Shown here piece after piece: positions 19,280-28,148 of a stretch of 64,000 nt of DNA (position 1 is its first letter; the number at the start of each line of letters is the position of its first letter). The stretch comes from Lysinibacillus sp. FSL M8-0337. Lineage in GTDB: Bacteria > Bacillota > Bacilli > Bacillales_A > Planococcaceae. The notes under the pieces are model-generated. The model was not told the DNA's origin. It did no database searches and saw only the letters and a program-made list of their open reading frames with translations. Position numbers and translations under genes: made by a program. The stretch lies in the NCBI RefSeq assembly GCF_038593855.1, contig NZ_CP151996.1:1550001-1614000 (forward strand), read 5' to 3'.

Positions 19280-20425
19280 ATGAGAAAGCTAAAAATCGGC
19301 ATTACCTGTTATCCAACTGTTGGAGGCTCTGGTGTGATTGCAACAGAATTAGGAAAAATGCTTGCAGAGAGAGGACACGAAATACATTTCATCACCTCCA
19401 GCGTACCATTTCGATTGAATAAAATTTATCCGACCGTCTTTTTCCATGAAGTAGAAGTAAACAATTATTCAGTATTTCAGTATTCGCCGTATGATATTGC
19501 ATTAGCGAGTAAAATGGCGGACGTGATTAAAGATGAAGGGCTAGACGTACTCCATGTACATTATGCCATCCCACATGCCGTATGTGCGGTGTTAGCCCGA
19601 GAAATGAGTGGGCAAAATATAGGTATTGTGACAACGCTACACGGCACAGATATTTCCGTGCTTGGACAGGATTCAACGCTTTCACAAGCTATTAAATACG
19701 GCATTGATAAATCTGATATTGTCACAGCAGTATCACAGTCACTCAAAGAACAAACTTACAAACTAATTGATACAGTAAAACCAATTGAAACAATTTATAA
19801 CTTTGTAGATGAGCGTGAATATCGTCCACTTGACGCTGGTAACTTAAAAGAACAGTTTGGTATTCAAGCTGATGAAAAAGTTATCATTCATGTGTCAAAT
19901 TTCCGTAAAATTAAAAACCTGCCTCATATTGTCGATGCCTTTATGAAAATCCGTGCTAATATGAAAGCGAAACTATTGTTAGTAGGAGATGGACCTGAAA
20001 AGCATCGTGTGATGGATCAAGTAAAGGAAAGTCCATATGTTAAGGATGTTTTATTTTTAGGTAAGCAAGAAAATTTAGCTGAATTATACGCTATTAGTGA
20101 CTTAAAGCTATTACTGTCCCAACAGGAATCTTTTGGCCTTGTACTGCTAGAAGCAATGGCTTGTGGTGTGCCATGTATCGGTTCGAACGTTGGTGGAATA
20201 CCAGAAGTCATTGATCATGGTGTCGATGGCTACTTAGTAGAATTAGGCGATACAGATGCTGTAGCTGAGTATGCTGTAGAATTATTAAATGATGAAGATA
20301 AATTACTTCGTTTCCGTGAAGCAGCAATGCGCGCAGTCAATGAAAAATTCCATTCATCTAAAATTGTCGAGCAGTATGAACAACTGTATGAAAAGGTAGC
20401 GGAAATAAACCATGCAAAACACTAA
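19280..20425 (+). CDS. bshA: N-acetyl-alpha-D-glucosaminyl L-malate synthase BshA
   Basis: Family 4 glycosyltransferase joining UDP-GlcNAc and L-malate in the first step of bacillithiol synthesis. 381 residues. Motifs: [20 protein letters not shown] at 8-27 (donor/acceptor loop), [16 protein letters not shown] near 94, and the GT4 C-terminal EX7E region [20 protein letters not shown] near 283-302. AGAAAGGATGATC precedes ATG 19280. In B. subtilis bshB1 lies between mgsA and bshA; here the gap is 31 bp, so bshB1 is elsewhere or replaced. Last 14 nt overlap cca. Confidence 0.95.
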   Translation: MRKLKIGITCYPTVGGSGVIATELGKMLAERGHEIHFITSSVPFRLNKIYPTVFFHEVEVNNYSVFQYSPYDIALASKMADVIKDEGLDVLHVHYAIPHAVCAVLAREMSGQNIGIVTTLHGTDISVLGQDSTLSQAIKYGIDKSDIVTAVSQSLKEQTYKLIDTVKPIETIYNFVDEREYRPLDAGNLKEQFGIQADEKVIIHVSNFRKIKNLPHIVDAFMKIRANMKAKLLLVGDGPEKHRVMDQVKESPYVKDVLFLGKQENLAELYAISDLKLLLSQQESFGLVLLEAMACGVPCIGSNVGGIPEVIDHGVDGYLVELGDTDAVAEYAVELLNDEDKLLRFREAAMRAVNEKFHSSKIVEQYEQLYEKVAEINHAKH

Positions 20426-21587
20426 AGAATGGCAAGCAGCCTTCACAGTTATTGAGCAATTGGAGGAGGCTGGCTTTGAGGCAGTTGTCGTAGGTGGCGC
20501 TGTGCGAGATGCAATTTTACATCGTCCTGCACATGATGTTGACGTAGCGACAAATGCATTGCCGCAAGAAGTTAAAACTGTTTTTAATCGTACTGTAGAT
20601 ATCGGTATTCAACATGGTACTGTACTTGTCATTGTGCCAGAAGGGCCTGTCGAAGTAACGACTTATCGCACAGATGGAGAGTATACAGATCATCGAAGAC
20701 CAGAGGAAGTTCATTTTGTACGTTCCTTAAAAGAAGATTTACAGCGCCGTGATTTTACGATGAATGCTATAGCCATGCGTAGAGATGGCTCGTTTGTTGA
20801 TTTTTATGGTGGACAACGTGATATTAAGGCTGGCGTAATTCGAGCTGTAGGCGAGGCGAAGGTTCGCTTTGCCGAGGATGCCTTACGAATGCTAAGAGCT
20901 GTGCGATTTTCAGCACAGCTTGGCTTTTCGATTGAAGCGGCTACCCTCCAGGCAATGCAGGAGAAGGCTCCCGATATTGCATGGGTTGCCAAAGAGCGCA
21001 TGAAGGCTGAACTTGATAAGTTATGGATAGGGAAAGATGTATATAATGGCATTAAAAAGCTTGAAGAAAGTGGACTGGTGTCTTATTTACAAGGGGATTT
21101 CCAAGTAGACCATTGGCGTGGCTTTACTGCAGAAAATACAACTTGTGGTTGGGCGTATTTTGCTCTTGGACAAAAAGAAAATTGGCAGGAAGTGTTGCGT
21201 ACCTATCGTTTATCGAATAAGGAAATGGCATTTGTGAAGGCTGTTTTAAGTGCATTCCATGCCTTACAGAATGGCTGGACGAGTATGGACTATTTTACGT
21301 ATTCGCTAGAGGAGCTCGAAACAGCACAATACTTTGCACAATTGAAAGATCTAGTTACCATTTCGCAGCACAGTATACGTGAGGTGCAGGCAAGATTACC
21401 AATACGAAATCGCCAAGAGCTTGTAGTGAATGGAATGGATTTACTACAATGGTCTGAACAAAAACGTGGTCCATGGCTAAAAGAAGCGTTGCAAATGATT
21501 TTAACGGCTGTTGTTAACGGGGAGATAATGAATGAGCGAAACCACATAAAGGATTGGTTTGAGCGTGCGTATGTCCATAAAGGATGA
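20412..21587 (+). CDS. cca: CCA-adding tRNA nucleotidyltransferase
   Basis: Adds or repairs the CCA end of tRNAs. 391 residues, class II type. The head domain has [20 protein letters not shown] near 24-43 with the metal-binding DxD (HDVDVAT), [13 protein letters not shown] near 114 and the neck motif [18 protein letters not shown] near 155-172. The start overlaps bshA by 14 nt. The last codons plus stop lie in a 40-bp block that recurs at the birA start (21549-21588 and 22170-22209). Confidence 0.95.
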   Translation: MQNTKEWQAAFTVIEQLEEAGFEAVVVGGAVRDAILHRPAHDVDVATNALPQEVKTVFNRTVDIGIQHGTVLVIVPEGPVEVTTYRTDGEYTDHRRPEEVHFVRSLKEDLQRRDFTMNAIAMRRDGSFVDFYGGQRDIKAGVIRAVGEAKVRFAEDALRMLRAVRFSAQLGFSIEAATLQAMQEKAPDIAWVAKERMKAELDKLWIGKDVYNGIKKLEESGLVSYLQGDFQVDHWRGFTAENTTCGWAYFALGQKENWQEVLRTYRLSNKEMAFVKAVLSAFHALQNGWTSMDYFTYSLEELETAQYFAQLKDLVTISQHSIREVQARLPIRNRQELVVNGMDLLQWSEQKRGPWLKEALQMILTAVVNGEIMNERNHIKDWFERAYVHKG

Positions 21588-21588
21588 A
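21549..21588 (+). repeat. 40-bp direct repeat, left copy (end of cca)
   Basis: Matches 22170-22209 at 34 of 40 positions (AAGGANTGGTTTGAG....GTATGTCCAT.AA.GATGAA). It covers the last codons and the stop of cca, and its partner covers the ribosome binding site and start of birA. The two copies bracket 581 bp carrying a decayed acetyltransferase gene. Confidence 0.8.
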
Positions 21589-21613
21589 TCATTGATTATA
21601 TAAAAAGTAAATC

Positions 21614-21678
21614 AAGCAAGTGACAATAAGTGACCATTGAAAATACGTCATTAAAAGGTCACTTGCTTTATCTTTTTT
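21614..21678 (+). terminator. Inverted repeat with long loop after cca
   Basis: AAGCAAGTGAC (21614-21624) and GTCACTTGCTT (21658-21668) form a perfect 11-bp stem with a 33-nt loop, followed by TATCTTTTTT. Likely a terminator for the upstream operon. Confidence 0.65.
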
Positions 21679-21743
21679 GAGACATGGACACACTTGATAC
21701 ATAAACAACGTGTAGTAACTTTCAACCAAGGGGTGTTTTGGTG

Positions 21744-22102
21744 ATGAGTGACATGAACCATTTAAAAGCGAGAGGGTTATACTGAGAGAACTGGAACAAG
21801 AAGATTGGAGCCCTGTGCATGCATATGTATCACAACCAATTGTTTGCCGATATCAACCTTTGGGTCCGGATTTCGAGAAAGAGTCACAAGGTTTTGTAAC
21901 ACAAGTGGTTTTGGTGGTGGCTAACGTTCCGAGAAGTCGCTTCGTTTTTGCTGTTATGGAAAAGAATCGAGTCATTCTAAGCGCGGCAAAAGTGTTGGAA
22001 AAAAGTGGCGTGACGTACGCAGATAGAATACGGCAAGATTTGCTATAAAAAGATGGCTGGCGAGATTCTTTTTTATTCAGTATTTTAAAGCATGAATGCT
22101 AA
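21744..22102 (+). pseudogene. Decayed GNAT-family N-acetyltransferase gene
   Basis: The reading starts at ATG 21744 (AAGGGG upstream) as MSDMNHLKARGLY and meets TGA at once. One frame over, at 21782, it continues LRELEQEDWSPVHAYVSQPI, typical of RimJ/RimL-type acetyltransferases (start GTG 21815 gives a 77-residue shadow). The central acetyl-CoA-binding region is missing: FVFAVMEKNRVI runs straight into SAAKVLEKSGVTYADRIRQD, which should lie about 60-70 residues further on. A stop (TAA 22046-22048) then interrupts ...QDLL, and the same frame goes on KDGWRDSFLFSILKHEC to a stop at 22100. So: a frameshift, an internal deletion and a nonsense change. The gene is dead. Family call is confident from the retained N- and C-terminal motifs. 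Confidence 0.8.
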
Positions 22103-22169
22103 ATCTTATACGCATTTCGTGCTAATGAGATAGGTTATGGGTTAAGGTTTGCAATGAAGAAAAATACTA

Positions 22170-22209
22170 AAGGAATGGTTTGAGTATGAGTATGTCCATG
22201 AAAGATGAA
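22170..22209 (+). repeat. 40-bp direct repeat, right copy (start of birA)
   Basis: Partner of 21549-21588 with 34 of 40 identical bases. It includes the birA ribosome binding site and start codons. Confidence 0.8.
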
Positions 22210-23169
22210 ATTTTAAAAAGATTATTAGCATCTAGCGGTGAGGCGGTTTCAGGACAGGAGCTGGCAGATTCACTAGGAGTATCACGTACTGCTATTTGGA
22301 AGCATATGCAGACGTTGCAGGAGGAAGGCTACACTTTTGAAACCGTTAAGAAAAAAGGTTATGTGTTGACTGGTGTACCGAATAGCTTAAGTCCAACACA
22401 AATAGAATTATTTTTAAATACAGAACGTTTAGGGCGAAAAATTCACTATTTTGATGTAGTCGATTCCACACAAACCATTGCCCATAAACTTGCACAGGAA
22501 GGAGCTCCAGATGGCACAATTGTGATTAGTGAAGAACAAACAGCGGGGCGTGGACGTATGGCAAGACCATGGGAATCAGCAAATGGCACGGGCATTTGGA
22601 TGACTATCATTTTACGACCAGACGTCTCACCACAGCAAGCATCTTCGTTCACACTTGTCGTAGCGGTTGCAGTTACAATGGCGATTAAAACATTGTATAA
22701 ACAGGTAGAGCCTGCTATTAAATGGCCAAATGATTTACTGATAAACGGAAAGAAATGCACAGGTATTTTAACAGAGATGCAGGCAGAGGCAGACCTTGTA
22801 CAAGCATTGCTTGTAGGAATCGGCATCAATGCCAACCAGCTAGAGAGTGACTTCTCACCAGACATCGCAGATATTGCGACATCGTTACGTATTGCGGCAG
22901 GGGAGGAAATTAACCGTGCTGCACTTGTCGCAACAATTTTGCAATATTTGGAGCAGTTTACTGCATTATACGTAAAAGAGGGCTTCTCTAGTATTAAAGC
23001 GCTTTGGGAGCAGATGTCGTGCACGATTGGTCAACGCATCGAAGTGACGACTTTAAGAGAACGCTTTGAAGGAATTGCCAGCGGTATTACAGATGAAGGC
23101 GTGCTTCAGCTAACGCAAAACGATGGGACAATACGAACGATTTATTCGGGCGATGTTAAAATTTTATAA
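22180..23169 (+). CDS. birA: Bifunctional biotin--protein ligase / biotin operon repressor
   Basis: Makes biotinyl-AMP and transfers biotin to carboxylase subunits; also represses biotin genes. 329 residues. N-terminal winged helix (about 8-65: LADSLGVSRTAIWKHMQTLQ). Ligase motifs: SEEQTAGRGRMARPWESANG near 112-131 (GRGRxxRxW) and KWPNDLLINGKKCTGIL near 183-199. Small C-terminal domain. The start is TTG 22180, 6 nt after AAAGGA, or ATG 22186; the N-terminus reads MSMSMSMKDE because of a short ATGAGT/ATGTCC repeat. It sits downstream of cca as in Bacillus, but separated by a 592-bp insertion with a dead gene. Confidence 0.95.
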   Translation: MSMSMSMKDEILKRLLASSGEAVSGQELADSLGVSRTAIWKHMQTLQEEGYTFETVKKKGYVLTGVPNSLSPTQIELFLNTERLGRKIHYFDVVDSTQTIAHKLAQEGAPDGTIVISEEQTAGRGRMARPWESANGTGIWMTIILRPDVSPQQASSFTLVVAVAVTMAIKTLYKQVEPAIKWPNDLLINGKKCTGILTEMQAEADLVQALLVGIGINANQLESDFSPDIADIATSLRIAAGEEINRAALVATILQYLEQFTALYVKEGFSSIKALWEQMSCTIGQRIEVTTLRERFEGIASGITDEGVLQLTQNDGTIRTIYSGDVKIL

Positions 23170-23177
23170 AAAATAAA

Positions 23178-23490
23178 GAGGCTGGGACATAAGAGAAAAA
23201 GTGTTAGATTGAACCCAATCAATCTAACACTTTTTTGCTATGCCGTTGTTGTCCGCTACTGCGGTGCTTTCCGCTCAGCACAGTAAGCCGCAACCCTCGC
23301 TACGCGCGGAATGCCCGCGTCTTACATTATGTGCTGTTCCCGCTGGAGTCACCACCTCCGCTACCAACAACTAGTGAACACTTCTAATTTTTTAATTGCA
23401 AAAGCAAGAATAGCTAAGGTCCCCATAAAGCAAAAATTTATGAACAGCTTTCCTCTGTTCCTTAAATTTTTTTAGTTTTGTCCTAGCCTC
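23178..23490 (-). repeat. Dispersed ~310-bp MITE-like repeat, copy B (inverted)
   Basis: Reverse-complement copy of the element at 1968-2270. Unlike copy A it keeps both ends: GAGGCTGGGACATAA at 23178-23192 and, on the opposite strand, GAGGCTAGGACAAAA ending at 23490, giving ~15-bp terminal inverted repeats. Inside is a hairpin with GTGTTAGATTGAACC / CAATCAATCTAACAC, then the GTAAGCCGCAACCCTCGC core. It has no coding capacity. It lies between birA and the DUF4097 gene and may act as their shared terminator. Confidence 0.88.
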
Positions 23491-23543
23491 TTTGTTTTTA
23501 AGTAAGATAACGTTTCATTATTAGCGCTTAGGCTATGTGACGT

Positions 23544-24377
23544 TTAGTTTAAAGATAAATCTAAATCCCCATGTGACAGAGACACATTGAGCTGATTGTT
23601 TCCTTCAAGAAGTTGTGAAGCCTTACCATTGTGCTCACGATCATTCACTGTAATCTCCCCAAAACTTGTGTTTAACTCAAAGCCTAGTTCACTTTTTTTA
23701 TTTTGCAAGTCTAACGTTGTGTCCCCAAAGTTAGAGGTGATTTGTGATTGACCGTTAAGTGTTCCTTCTATATCAATTTCTCCATGCTCGCTTTCAACAA
23801 CAACGCCATTACTGATAAATTGTTCGAGTGTCAAATCCCCAAACGCCTGTGTAATCTCCGTTTTCTCACCAGTAATATTTTGGAGTAGGATATCCCCATA
23901 ATCCCCTTTGATAGTTAGCTGTTGGTAATGTAGCCCTGTAAGCATCGTATCGCCAAAATCACTGTCTACTATAAGCGAATTTAACTTTGCATCTTTTGGC
24001 ACAGTAATGATGATCGAAGGTGTTTGAAAATTTCCAATGCCAAATGTGACGCCAGTTTTTCCTTTACTTTTTGTTTCAACTGTTAATGTACCATTGTCCA
24101 TGCTATAAGATACATCCGTGTTTTTAACGACATTTGTTTCTAATGTGTAGGCATCACCCTGAAGAATTTCGACATCTCCATAGTTATTTACTACATGAAT
24201 ATCTGAAAATGCTTTAAGTGAATGGGCATTTTTTTCGAGCCCATTATTACTTGGTACTGTGAAGCCGTTATCCCCTTTTACAATAACCCATTTACCACCA
24301 GAGGTAAAACCAATGACGGCAAGTAAAATCCCTAAAGTAATCATACTAAAAGCGATGAGCTTATGTCGTGAAGTCAT
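23544..24377 (-). CDS. DUF4097 beta-solenoid membrane-anchored protein
   Basis: 277 residues. Residues 9-26 form an N-terminal membrane helix (FSMITLGILLAVIGFTSGGK region); the rest is a repetitive extracytoplasmic beta-structure with recurring GD-x-x-L/I turns (VNNYGDVEILQGD, DFGDTMLTGL, DYGDILLQNI, AFGDLTLEQF, EHGEIDIEG, NFGDTTLDL, SFGEITVND, SHGDLDLSL). This is the DUF4097 family, related to the LiaG-type proteins of cell-envelope stress loci. No enzymatic function is known. It is the last gene of a padR-DUF1700-DUF4097 operon; its ATG directly follows the DUF1700 stop, with GGGGGGAC upstream. Confidence 0.88.
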   Translation of the reverse strand: MTSRHKLIAFSMITLGILLAVIGFTSGGKWVIVKGDNGFTVPSNNGLEKNAHSLKAFSDIHVVNNYGDVEILQGDAYTLETNVVKNTDVSYSMDNGTLTVETKSKGKTGVTFGIGNFQTPSIIITVPKDAKLNSLIVDSDFGDTMLTGLHYQQLTIKGDYGDILLQNITGEKTEITQAFGDLTLEQFISNGVVVESEHGEIDIEGTLNGQSQITSNFGDTTLDLQNKKSELGFELNTSFGEITVNDREHNGKASQLLEGNNQLNVSLSHGDLDLSLN

Positions 24378-24977
24378 CTATAGTCCCCCCTTGTGCTTTT
24401 TCGTCATTTTATGGAACAAGTTTGCCAGTACTTCCACGCAAACCATACCAATTTTCTTCAGTAAGCGGGCCACAATCGGGAAAAGCAGGACGCCTAAACC
24501 TGTTACCACTAATCCTATCCCTATAAAGAGTAATGCGGTTGGCCAGTGTTCGGTTAATACGAGCACTCCTGAAATAAGTGCTATAATACCGCCAAAGAAA
24601 ATACTTAATACCATTGCCACGATTGCAATAACAAAACTAAAAATAACTGCTCCAACCGAAATAATAAGTGCTACCGCTACAGCAAGTAATGGTAAAGATA
24701 GTGGTGCCGATAAAATTGCAAGAATAATAAGCCAAATAGCCGTCATATTTTTCTTTGTAGAAGCGGGTGTTGCATCTAAATCCTTTAAGGCAAAGTCAGC
24801 CATTATTTGTGAGGCCACAACAGAAGGAGAGCCTAGTTGTTGTATCACTTGCTGCTCATTTTCTACGCCTGCTTCATCAAAATACTCTTCATAATAGACA
24901 AGCGCTGCATTTAGTTCATGCGCGGGAAGACGACGTAATTTCCCTCGTAGCTTTTTTAAATAGCTTTCTCTATCCAT
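24378..24977 (-). CDS. DUF1700 (HAAS) membrane protein
   Basis: 199 residues. N-terminal HAAS-type helical domain: MDRESYLKKLRGKLRRLPAH, then EYFDEAGVENEQQVIQQLGS with the PSxxA motif (GSPSVVASQI). Four or five transmembrane helices follow. HAAS-domain membrane proteins are commonly encoded after a PadR regulator and are thought to act in envelope-stress sensing or as regulator partners. The start overlaps the padR gene by 8 nt, and AGGAGGGAAATTAG gives the ribosome binding site. Confidence 0.88.
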   Translation of the reverse strand: MDRESYLKKLRGKLRRLPAHELNAALVYYEEYFDEAGVENEQQVIQQLGSPSVVASQIMADFALKDLDATPASTKKNMTAIWLIILAILSAPLSLPLLAVAVALIISVGAVIFSFVIAIVAMVLSIFFGGIIALISGVLVLTEHWPTALLFIGIGLVVTGLGVLLFPIVARLLKKIGMVCVEVLANLFHKMTKKHKGGL

Positions 24978-25290
24978 CTAATTTCCCTCCTAAAAGTACA
25001 CAATCAACTTTTTGTTTATACATTTGCCATTCCTGTAAAAGCTCTAGCAATCGTTTACGCCCTTGCTCGGTAATCTGATAATACCGTCTATTTCGTCCTT
25101 GATAGGGTTGGTCATACGTTGTTAGATAGTTAGCTTTTTGTAAACGACGTAATACCGGATACAGCGTTGATTCGGATATATCCATCACAGATTGTACTTG
25201 CTGTGTTAACGAGTAACCGTATGCATCCTCTTTATCGACAATCGCAAGTACACAAGCGTCAAGTAATGCGGAGCCAAGCTGAAATGTCAT
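24970..25290 (-). CDS. PadR-family transcriptional regulator
   Basis: 106 residues. Winged-helix DNA-binding domain of the PadR-s1 type: LLDACVLAIVDKEDAYGYSL near 9-28, STLYPVLRRLQKANYLTTY near 41-59, then GRNRRYYQITEQGRKRLLEL as the wing. Such regulators usually repress their own operon. It is the first gene of padR-DUF1700-DUF4097 and is preceded by an unusually repetitive AT-rich promoter (25320-25384), the likely operator. GAGGTGG precedes ATG 25290. Confidence 0.92.
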   Translation of the reverse strand: MTFQLGSALLDACVLAIVDKEDAYGYSLTQQVQSVMDISESTLYPVLRRLQKANYLTTYDQPYQGRNRRYYQITEQGRKRLLELLQEWQMYKQKVDCVLLGGKLDG

Positions 25291-25319
25291 CTTTCCACCT
25301 CACATTCTATTACCTATAC

Positions 25320-25384
25320 AAGGTTTTATATTATATGTTGTATAGTATGTGGATAGTATATGACGTATAGTATATATTTGTCAA
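25320..25384 (-). promoter_or_regulatory. padR operon promoter and likely operator
   Basis: On the minus strand TTGACA (25384-25379) and TATACT (25360-25355) are 18 nt apart. The region is full of near-copies of GTATAG/ATAGTATAT (plus strand GTATAGTATGTG, GATAGTATATGAC, GTATAGTATATAT), a tandem arrangement expected for an autoregulator binding over the -10 and downstream. Confidence 0.6.
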
Positions 25385-25446
25385 TTTTTTTTACCATTAT
25401 CTTTACAAATAAATGCTCCTTGTAGTGAATTGCTAGAAAAAACTAT

Positions 25447-25846
25447 TTGAAGATTAGCTAGTGAATCTGTTATAGTAATGGCTGAAGGGCAGTATCCTTG
25501 TGAACGGCACCTTCAATAGCGTTTGACAATTTACAACAAATATCTGCCTTGATCTTTTATAGACAGGGACGGAAGAAAACGATACGTTCAAAATTTAACT
25601 TAATTGAGTGGGAAACCTAATCGCAAATGATAAGTCGCGACTAGTTTTTATCTGCCTAATTAACGTTAAAACCTCTTCATGCATCACTTCAATACGATTT
25701 TGTTTTATCCAGATAACAAAATTCAGATGATGTGTTGGCAAAAGTGAGGAAAAAACGATACTGAACGAACTCATGACCTTTCTGTCCAAATTTAGGAATA
25801 GAAAGGTCTTTTTTGTTTTCTTTCCTTAAAAAAGGAGGACTACACA
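25447..25846 (+). promoter_or_regulatory. Long untranslated leader region of panB
   Basis: A candidate promoter TTGAAG (25447-25452) and TATAGT (25471-25476), 18 nt apart, lies about 370 nt upstream of panB. The presumed leader starts with a hairpin TGAAGG...CCTTCA (25483-25516) and ends in a terminator (25776-25816) just before the panB ribosome binding site. No coding frame with a ribosome binding site is seen in the leader, and I do not recognise any known riboswitch or T-box signature in it. Either a regulated leader or a separate small RNA. Confidence 0.35.
25776..25816 (+). terminator. Terminator upstream of panB
   Basis: GACCTTTC (25776-25783) and GAAAGGTC (25802-25809) form a perfect 8-bp stem with an 18-nt loop, followed by TTTTTTG. 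It lies 30 bp upstream of the panB start in sense orientation. Confidence 0.7.
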
Positions 25847-26683
25847 ATGAAGACAACATCAGATTTTTTAAAGATGAAAGCAAATGGGGAGAAAATTGTG
25901 ATGCTAACAGCCTACGATTATCCTTCCGCAACATTTGCCGAGCAAGCCGGCGTTGATATGATTCTAGTGGGAGATTCACTTGGAATGGTTGTACTCGGTT
26001 ATTCTTCTACGATGCCAGTGACAGTAGCTGATATGGTTCATCATGCAAAAGCTGTCCGTCGTGGGGCAAAAAATACGTTTGTTGTCGTGGACATGCCATT
26101 TGGTTCTTATCACGGGGATGTCAATGACACGTTAAAAACTGCGGTATCTATGATGCAAGAAACTGGTGCAGATGCCCTTAAGGTTGAAGGTGCAGGAGAT
26201 GTGCTGCCAGTGATTAGTAAATTAACATCAGCAGGTATTCCAGTCGTTGCACATTTAGGTTTGCAACCGCAATTAGCAGGCGTACTTGGAGGCTATAAGG
26301 TACAAGGAAAAACAGCCGAACAGGCAGCACAACTTATTGAAAATGCCAAACAATGTGAAGCAGCAGGCGCATGTGCAGTTGTATTAGAATGTATTCCACA
26401 TCAACTAACGGATTTAGTATCCGCAGCACTTATGATTCCGACGATTGGTATTGGGGCGGGTATTGAGGCTGATGGACAAGTGTTAGTGTTCCATGACATG
26501 CTGAGTTATGGTTCGCATCACGTGCCAAAATTTGTAGAACAATTTGCTGATATGGGAAGTGAAGCAAGCAGCGGCATTACCAATTATGTCAATGCTGTGA
26601 AGATGGGGACATTTCCAACAATAAACCACTCTTTTACGATGAAAGAAGAAGCATTGGATCAGCTATACGGAGGCGTAAAGTAA
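25847..26683 (+). CDS. panB: 3-methyl-2-oxobutanoate hydroxymethyltransferase
   Basis: Makes ketopantoate from 2-ketoisovalerate and methylene-tetrahydrofolate, the first step to pantothenate and CoA. 278 residues, metal-dependent. Motifs: [20 protein letters not shown] near 16-35, [12 protein letters not shown] near 42 with the metal Asp, DMPFGSY near 82, and the catalytic Glu in VLECIPHQL near 178-186, plus GIGAG. AAAAAGGAGGAC precedes ATG 25847. First gene of panBCD; panC starts immediately after its stop. Confidence 0.96.
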   Translation: MKTTSDFLKMKANGEKIVMLTAYDYPSATFAEQAGVDMILVGDSLGMVVLGYSSTMPVTVADMVHHAKAVRRGAKNTFVVVDMPFGSYHGDVNDTLKTAVSMMQETGADALKVEGAGDVLPVISKLTSAGIPVVAHLGLQPQLAGVLGGYKVQGKTAEQAAQLIENAKQCEAAGACAVVLECIPHQLTDLVSAALMIPTIGIGAGIEADGQVLVFHDMLSYGSHHVPKFVEQFADMGSEASSGITNYVNAVKMGTFPTINHSFTMKEEALDQLYGGVK

Positions 26684-27538
26684 ATGAAAGTCATTACTAC
26701 AATTAAAGCACTGACATCAGAAATTCAAGCAGCTAAACGAGCGCAAAAAACAATTGGACTAGTGCCAACAATGGGTTTTTTACATGAAGGTCACTTAACA
26801 TTAGCATCAAAAGCTCGTGCAGAAAATGACCTTGTTGTGATGAGCATTTTTGTTAACCCAACACAATTTGGTCCAAATGAGGATTTTGAAAGTTACCCTC
26901 GTGATTTGGCAAGGGACACTGCTTTAGCACAATCTGTCGGTGTAGACATAATCTTTGCACCAAGTGTGGAAGAAATATATCCGCATGATGGTGGTATTCG
27001 TATCCGCGCAGGTGAGCAGGCAACGCTGCTATGCGGGGCAAGCCGTCCGGGGCATTTTGATGGTGTTTTACAGGTGGTATCAATATTATTTCATTTAACA
27101 CAGCCAACACGTGCTTATTTCGGACAAAAGGATGCCCAACAAGTGGCACTTATCTCTACGATGGTGCGAGATTACCATTTTCCTTTAGAGATTCGTGTCG
27201 TACCAATTGTCCGAGAGGAGGATGGTTTAGCGAAGTCATCACGCAATGTATATTTAAACGAGGTAGATCGCAAAGAAGCACCAGCTATATATGAGGCTTT
27301 GCAACTGGCTCAACATAGCTTTTTAGCGAATGGTGATGTAACAGCAGCCCTTGCAAAGGCAAAAGCTCATATCGCAGCACGCACACATGGCAAAATTGAC
27401 TATATTGAATTATTGGCTTATCCGGACCTACTGCCTGTAACAGCCCAAACGGCACAAGTTCTTTTGGCGGCAGCCGTCTACATCGGCCAAACGCGTTTAA
27501 TTGATAATTGTATCTTTAATGTGAAAGAAGGAAAATAA
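26684..27538 (+). CDS. panC: Pantothenate synthetase
   Basis: ATP-dependent ligation of pantoate and beta-alanine to pantothenate. 284 residues. Motifs: [20 protein letters not shown] near 26-45 (HxGH adenylate site), [17 protein letters not shown] near 65-81, [12 protein letters not shown] near 146-157, and KSSRNVYL near 185. ATG 26684 abuts the panB stop, with GGAGGCG inside panB. Its beta-alanine can come from PanD next door, or from the pyrimidine pathway at 37-43 kb. Confidence 0.96.
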   Translation: MKVITTIKALTSEIQAAKRAQKTIGLVPTMGFLHEGHLTLASKARAENDLVVMSIFVNPTQFGPNEDFESYPRDLARDTALAQSVGVDIIFAPSVEEIYPHDGGIRIRAGEQATLLCGASRPGHFDGVLQVVSILFHLTQPTRAYFGQKDAQQVALISTMVRDYHFPLEIRVVPIVREEDGLAKSSRNVYLNEVDRKEAPAIYEALQLAQHSFLANGDVTAALAKAKAHIAARTHGKIDYIELLAYPDLLPVTAQTAQVLLAAAVYIGQTRLIDNCIFNVKEGK

Positions 27539-27539
27539 C

Positions 27540-27923
27540 ATGTTACGAATGATGATGAATAGTAAAATCCACCGTGCTACTGTCACGGAAGCGGATTTAA
27601 ATTATGTAGGCTCAATTACAATTGATGAGGATATTTTAGACGCGGTTGGAATGTTGCCAAATGAAAAAGTGCATATTGTGAATAATAATAATGGGGCGCG
27701 CTTTGAAACGTATATTATTGCAGGTGAGCGCGGATCAGGCGTGATTTGTGTTAATGGGGCAGCAGCGCGTCTCGTTCAACGTGGAGATATTGTGATTATT
27801 ATTGCTTATGTTTATGTGGATAATGCTGAGGCCAAGGATCATAAACCGACAGTAGCCATTATGGGAGAAGGCAATACCATTAAAGAAATGATTGCCTACG
27901 AACCAGAAGCAACTATATTGTAG
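27540..27923 (+). CDS. panD: Aspartate 1-decarboxylase proenzyme
   Basis: Pyruvoyl enzyme that decarboxylates aspartate to beta-alanine. 127 residues, same length as the B. subtilis protein. The self-cleavage site is the conserved Gly24-Ser25 in [11 protein letters not shown]; Ser25 becomes the pyruvoyl group. [13 protein letters not shown] and [17 protein letters not shown] are further family blocks. The gene starts 1 nt after panC with AGGAAAATAAC upstream. Its TAG stop runs into a 22-nt dispersed repeat that starts at 27923. Confidence 0.96.
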   Translation: MLRMMMNSKIHRATVTEADLNYVGSITIDEDILDAVGMLPNEKVHIVNNNNGARFETYIIAGERGSGVICVNGAAARLVQRGDIVIIIAYVYVDNAEAKDHKPTVAIMGEGNTIKEMIAYEPEATIL

Positions 27924-27944
27924 TGCCAGTCACCCACACAATTC
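27923..27944 (+). repeat. 22-nt dispersed repeat, copy 1 (3' end of panD)
   Basis: GTGCCAGTCACCCACACAATTC. It begins on the last base of the panD stop. Related copies are at 28005-28026, 53641-53662 and, on the minus strand, 44848-44869. Confidence 0.8.
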
Positions 27945-27955
27945 TTTTAGTAAAA

Positions 27956-28003
27956 TCCACTTCGCTTACGGTATGTCCGCAGAAAGCGAAGTGGAATTTT
28001 TTT
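27956..28003 (+). terminator. Rho-independent terminator after panD
   Basis: TCCACTTCGCTT (27956-27967) and AAGCGAAGTGGA (27984-27995) form a perfect 12-bp stem followed by a run of seven T. It is flanked on both sides by copies of the 22-nt repeat. Confidence 0.85.
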
Positions 28004-28004
28004 G

Positions 28005-28026
28005 GTGCCAGTCACCAGAACAATTC
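28005..28026 (+). repeat. 22-nt dispersed repeat, copy 2
   Basis: GTGCCAGTCACCAGAACAATTC, directly after the panD terminator T-run and in the same orientation as copy 1. Confidence 0.8.
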
Positions 28027-28148
28027 GTAAAATTCACATAATTCATACGATTCTCGCGCTTTTTTTTATTGAAATGGCGCAAGGATGACCTGCGAGATGT
28101 ATTTATGATAAAATTCATCTATCTAATGTGAACTGTGAGTTGAGATGT

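Noticed and set aside
22446-23024. 192-residue minus-strand frame opposite birA
   Set aside because: Antisense shadow of birA, with no ribosome binding site and a low-complexity Ser/Ala-rich translation.
24259-24894. 211-residue plus-strand frame opposite DUF4097/DUF1700 genes
   Set aside because: Antisense to well-supported genes; the translation is rich in Ile/Thr/Pro as expected from the complementary strand of membrane genes.
25689-25979. 96-residue minus-strand frame overlapping the panB start
   Set aside because: No ribosome binding site, and it crosses the panB leader terminator; considered chance.
27923-28026. CRISPR-like array near panD
   Set aside because: Only two imperfect 22-nt copies with a terminator between them; no regular spacers and no cas genes.
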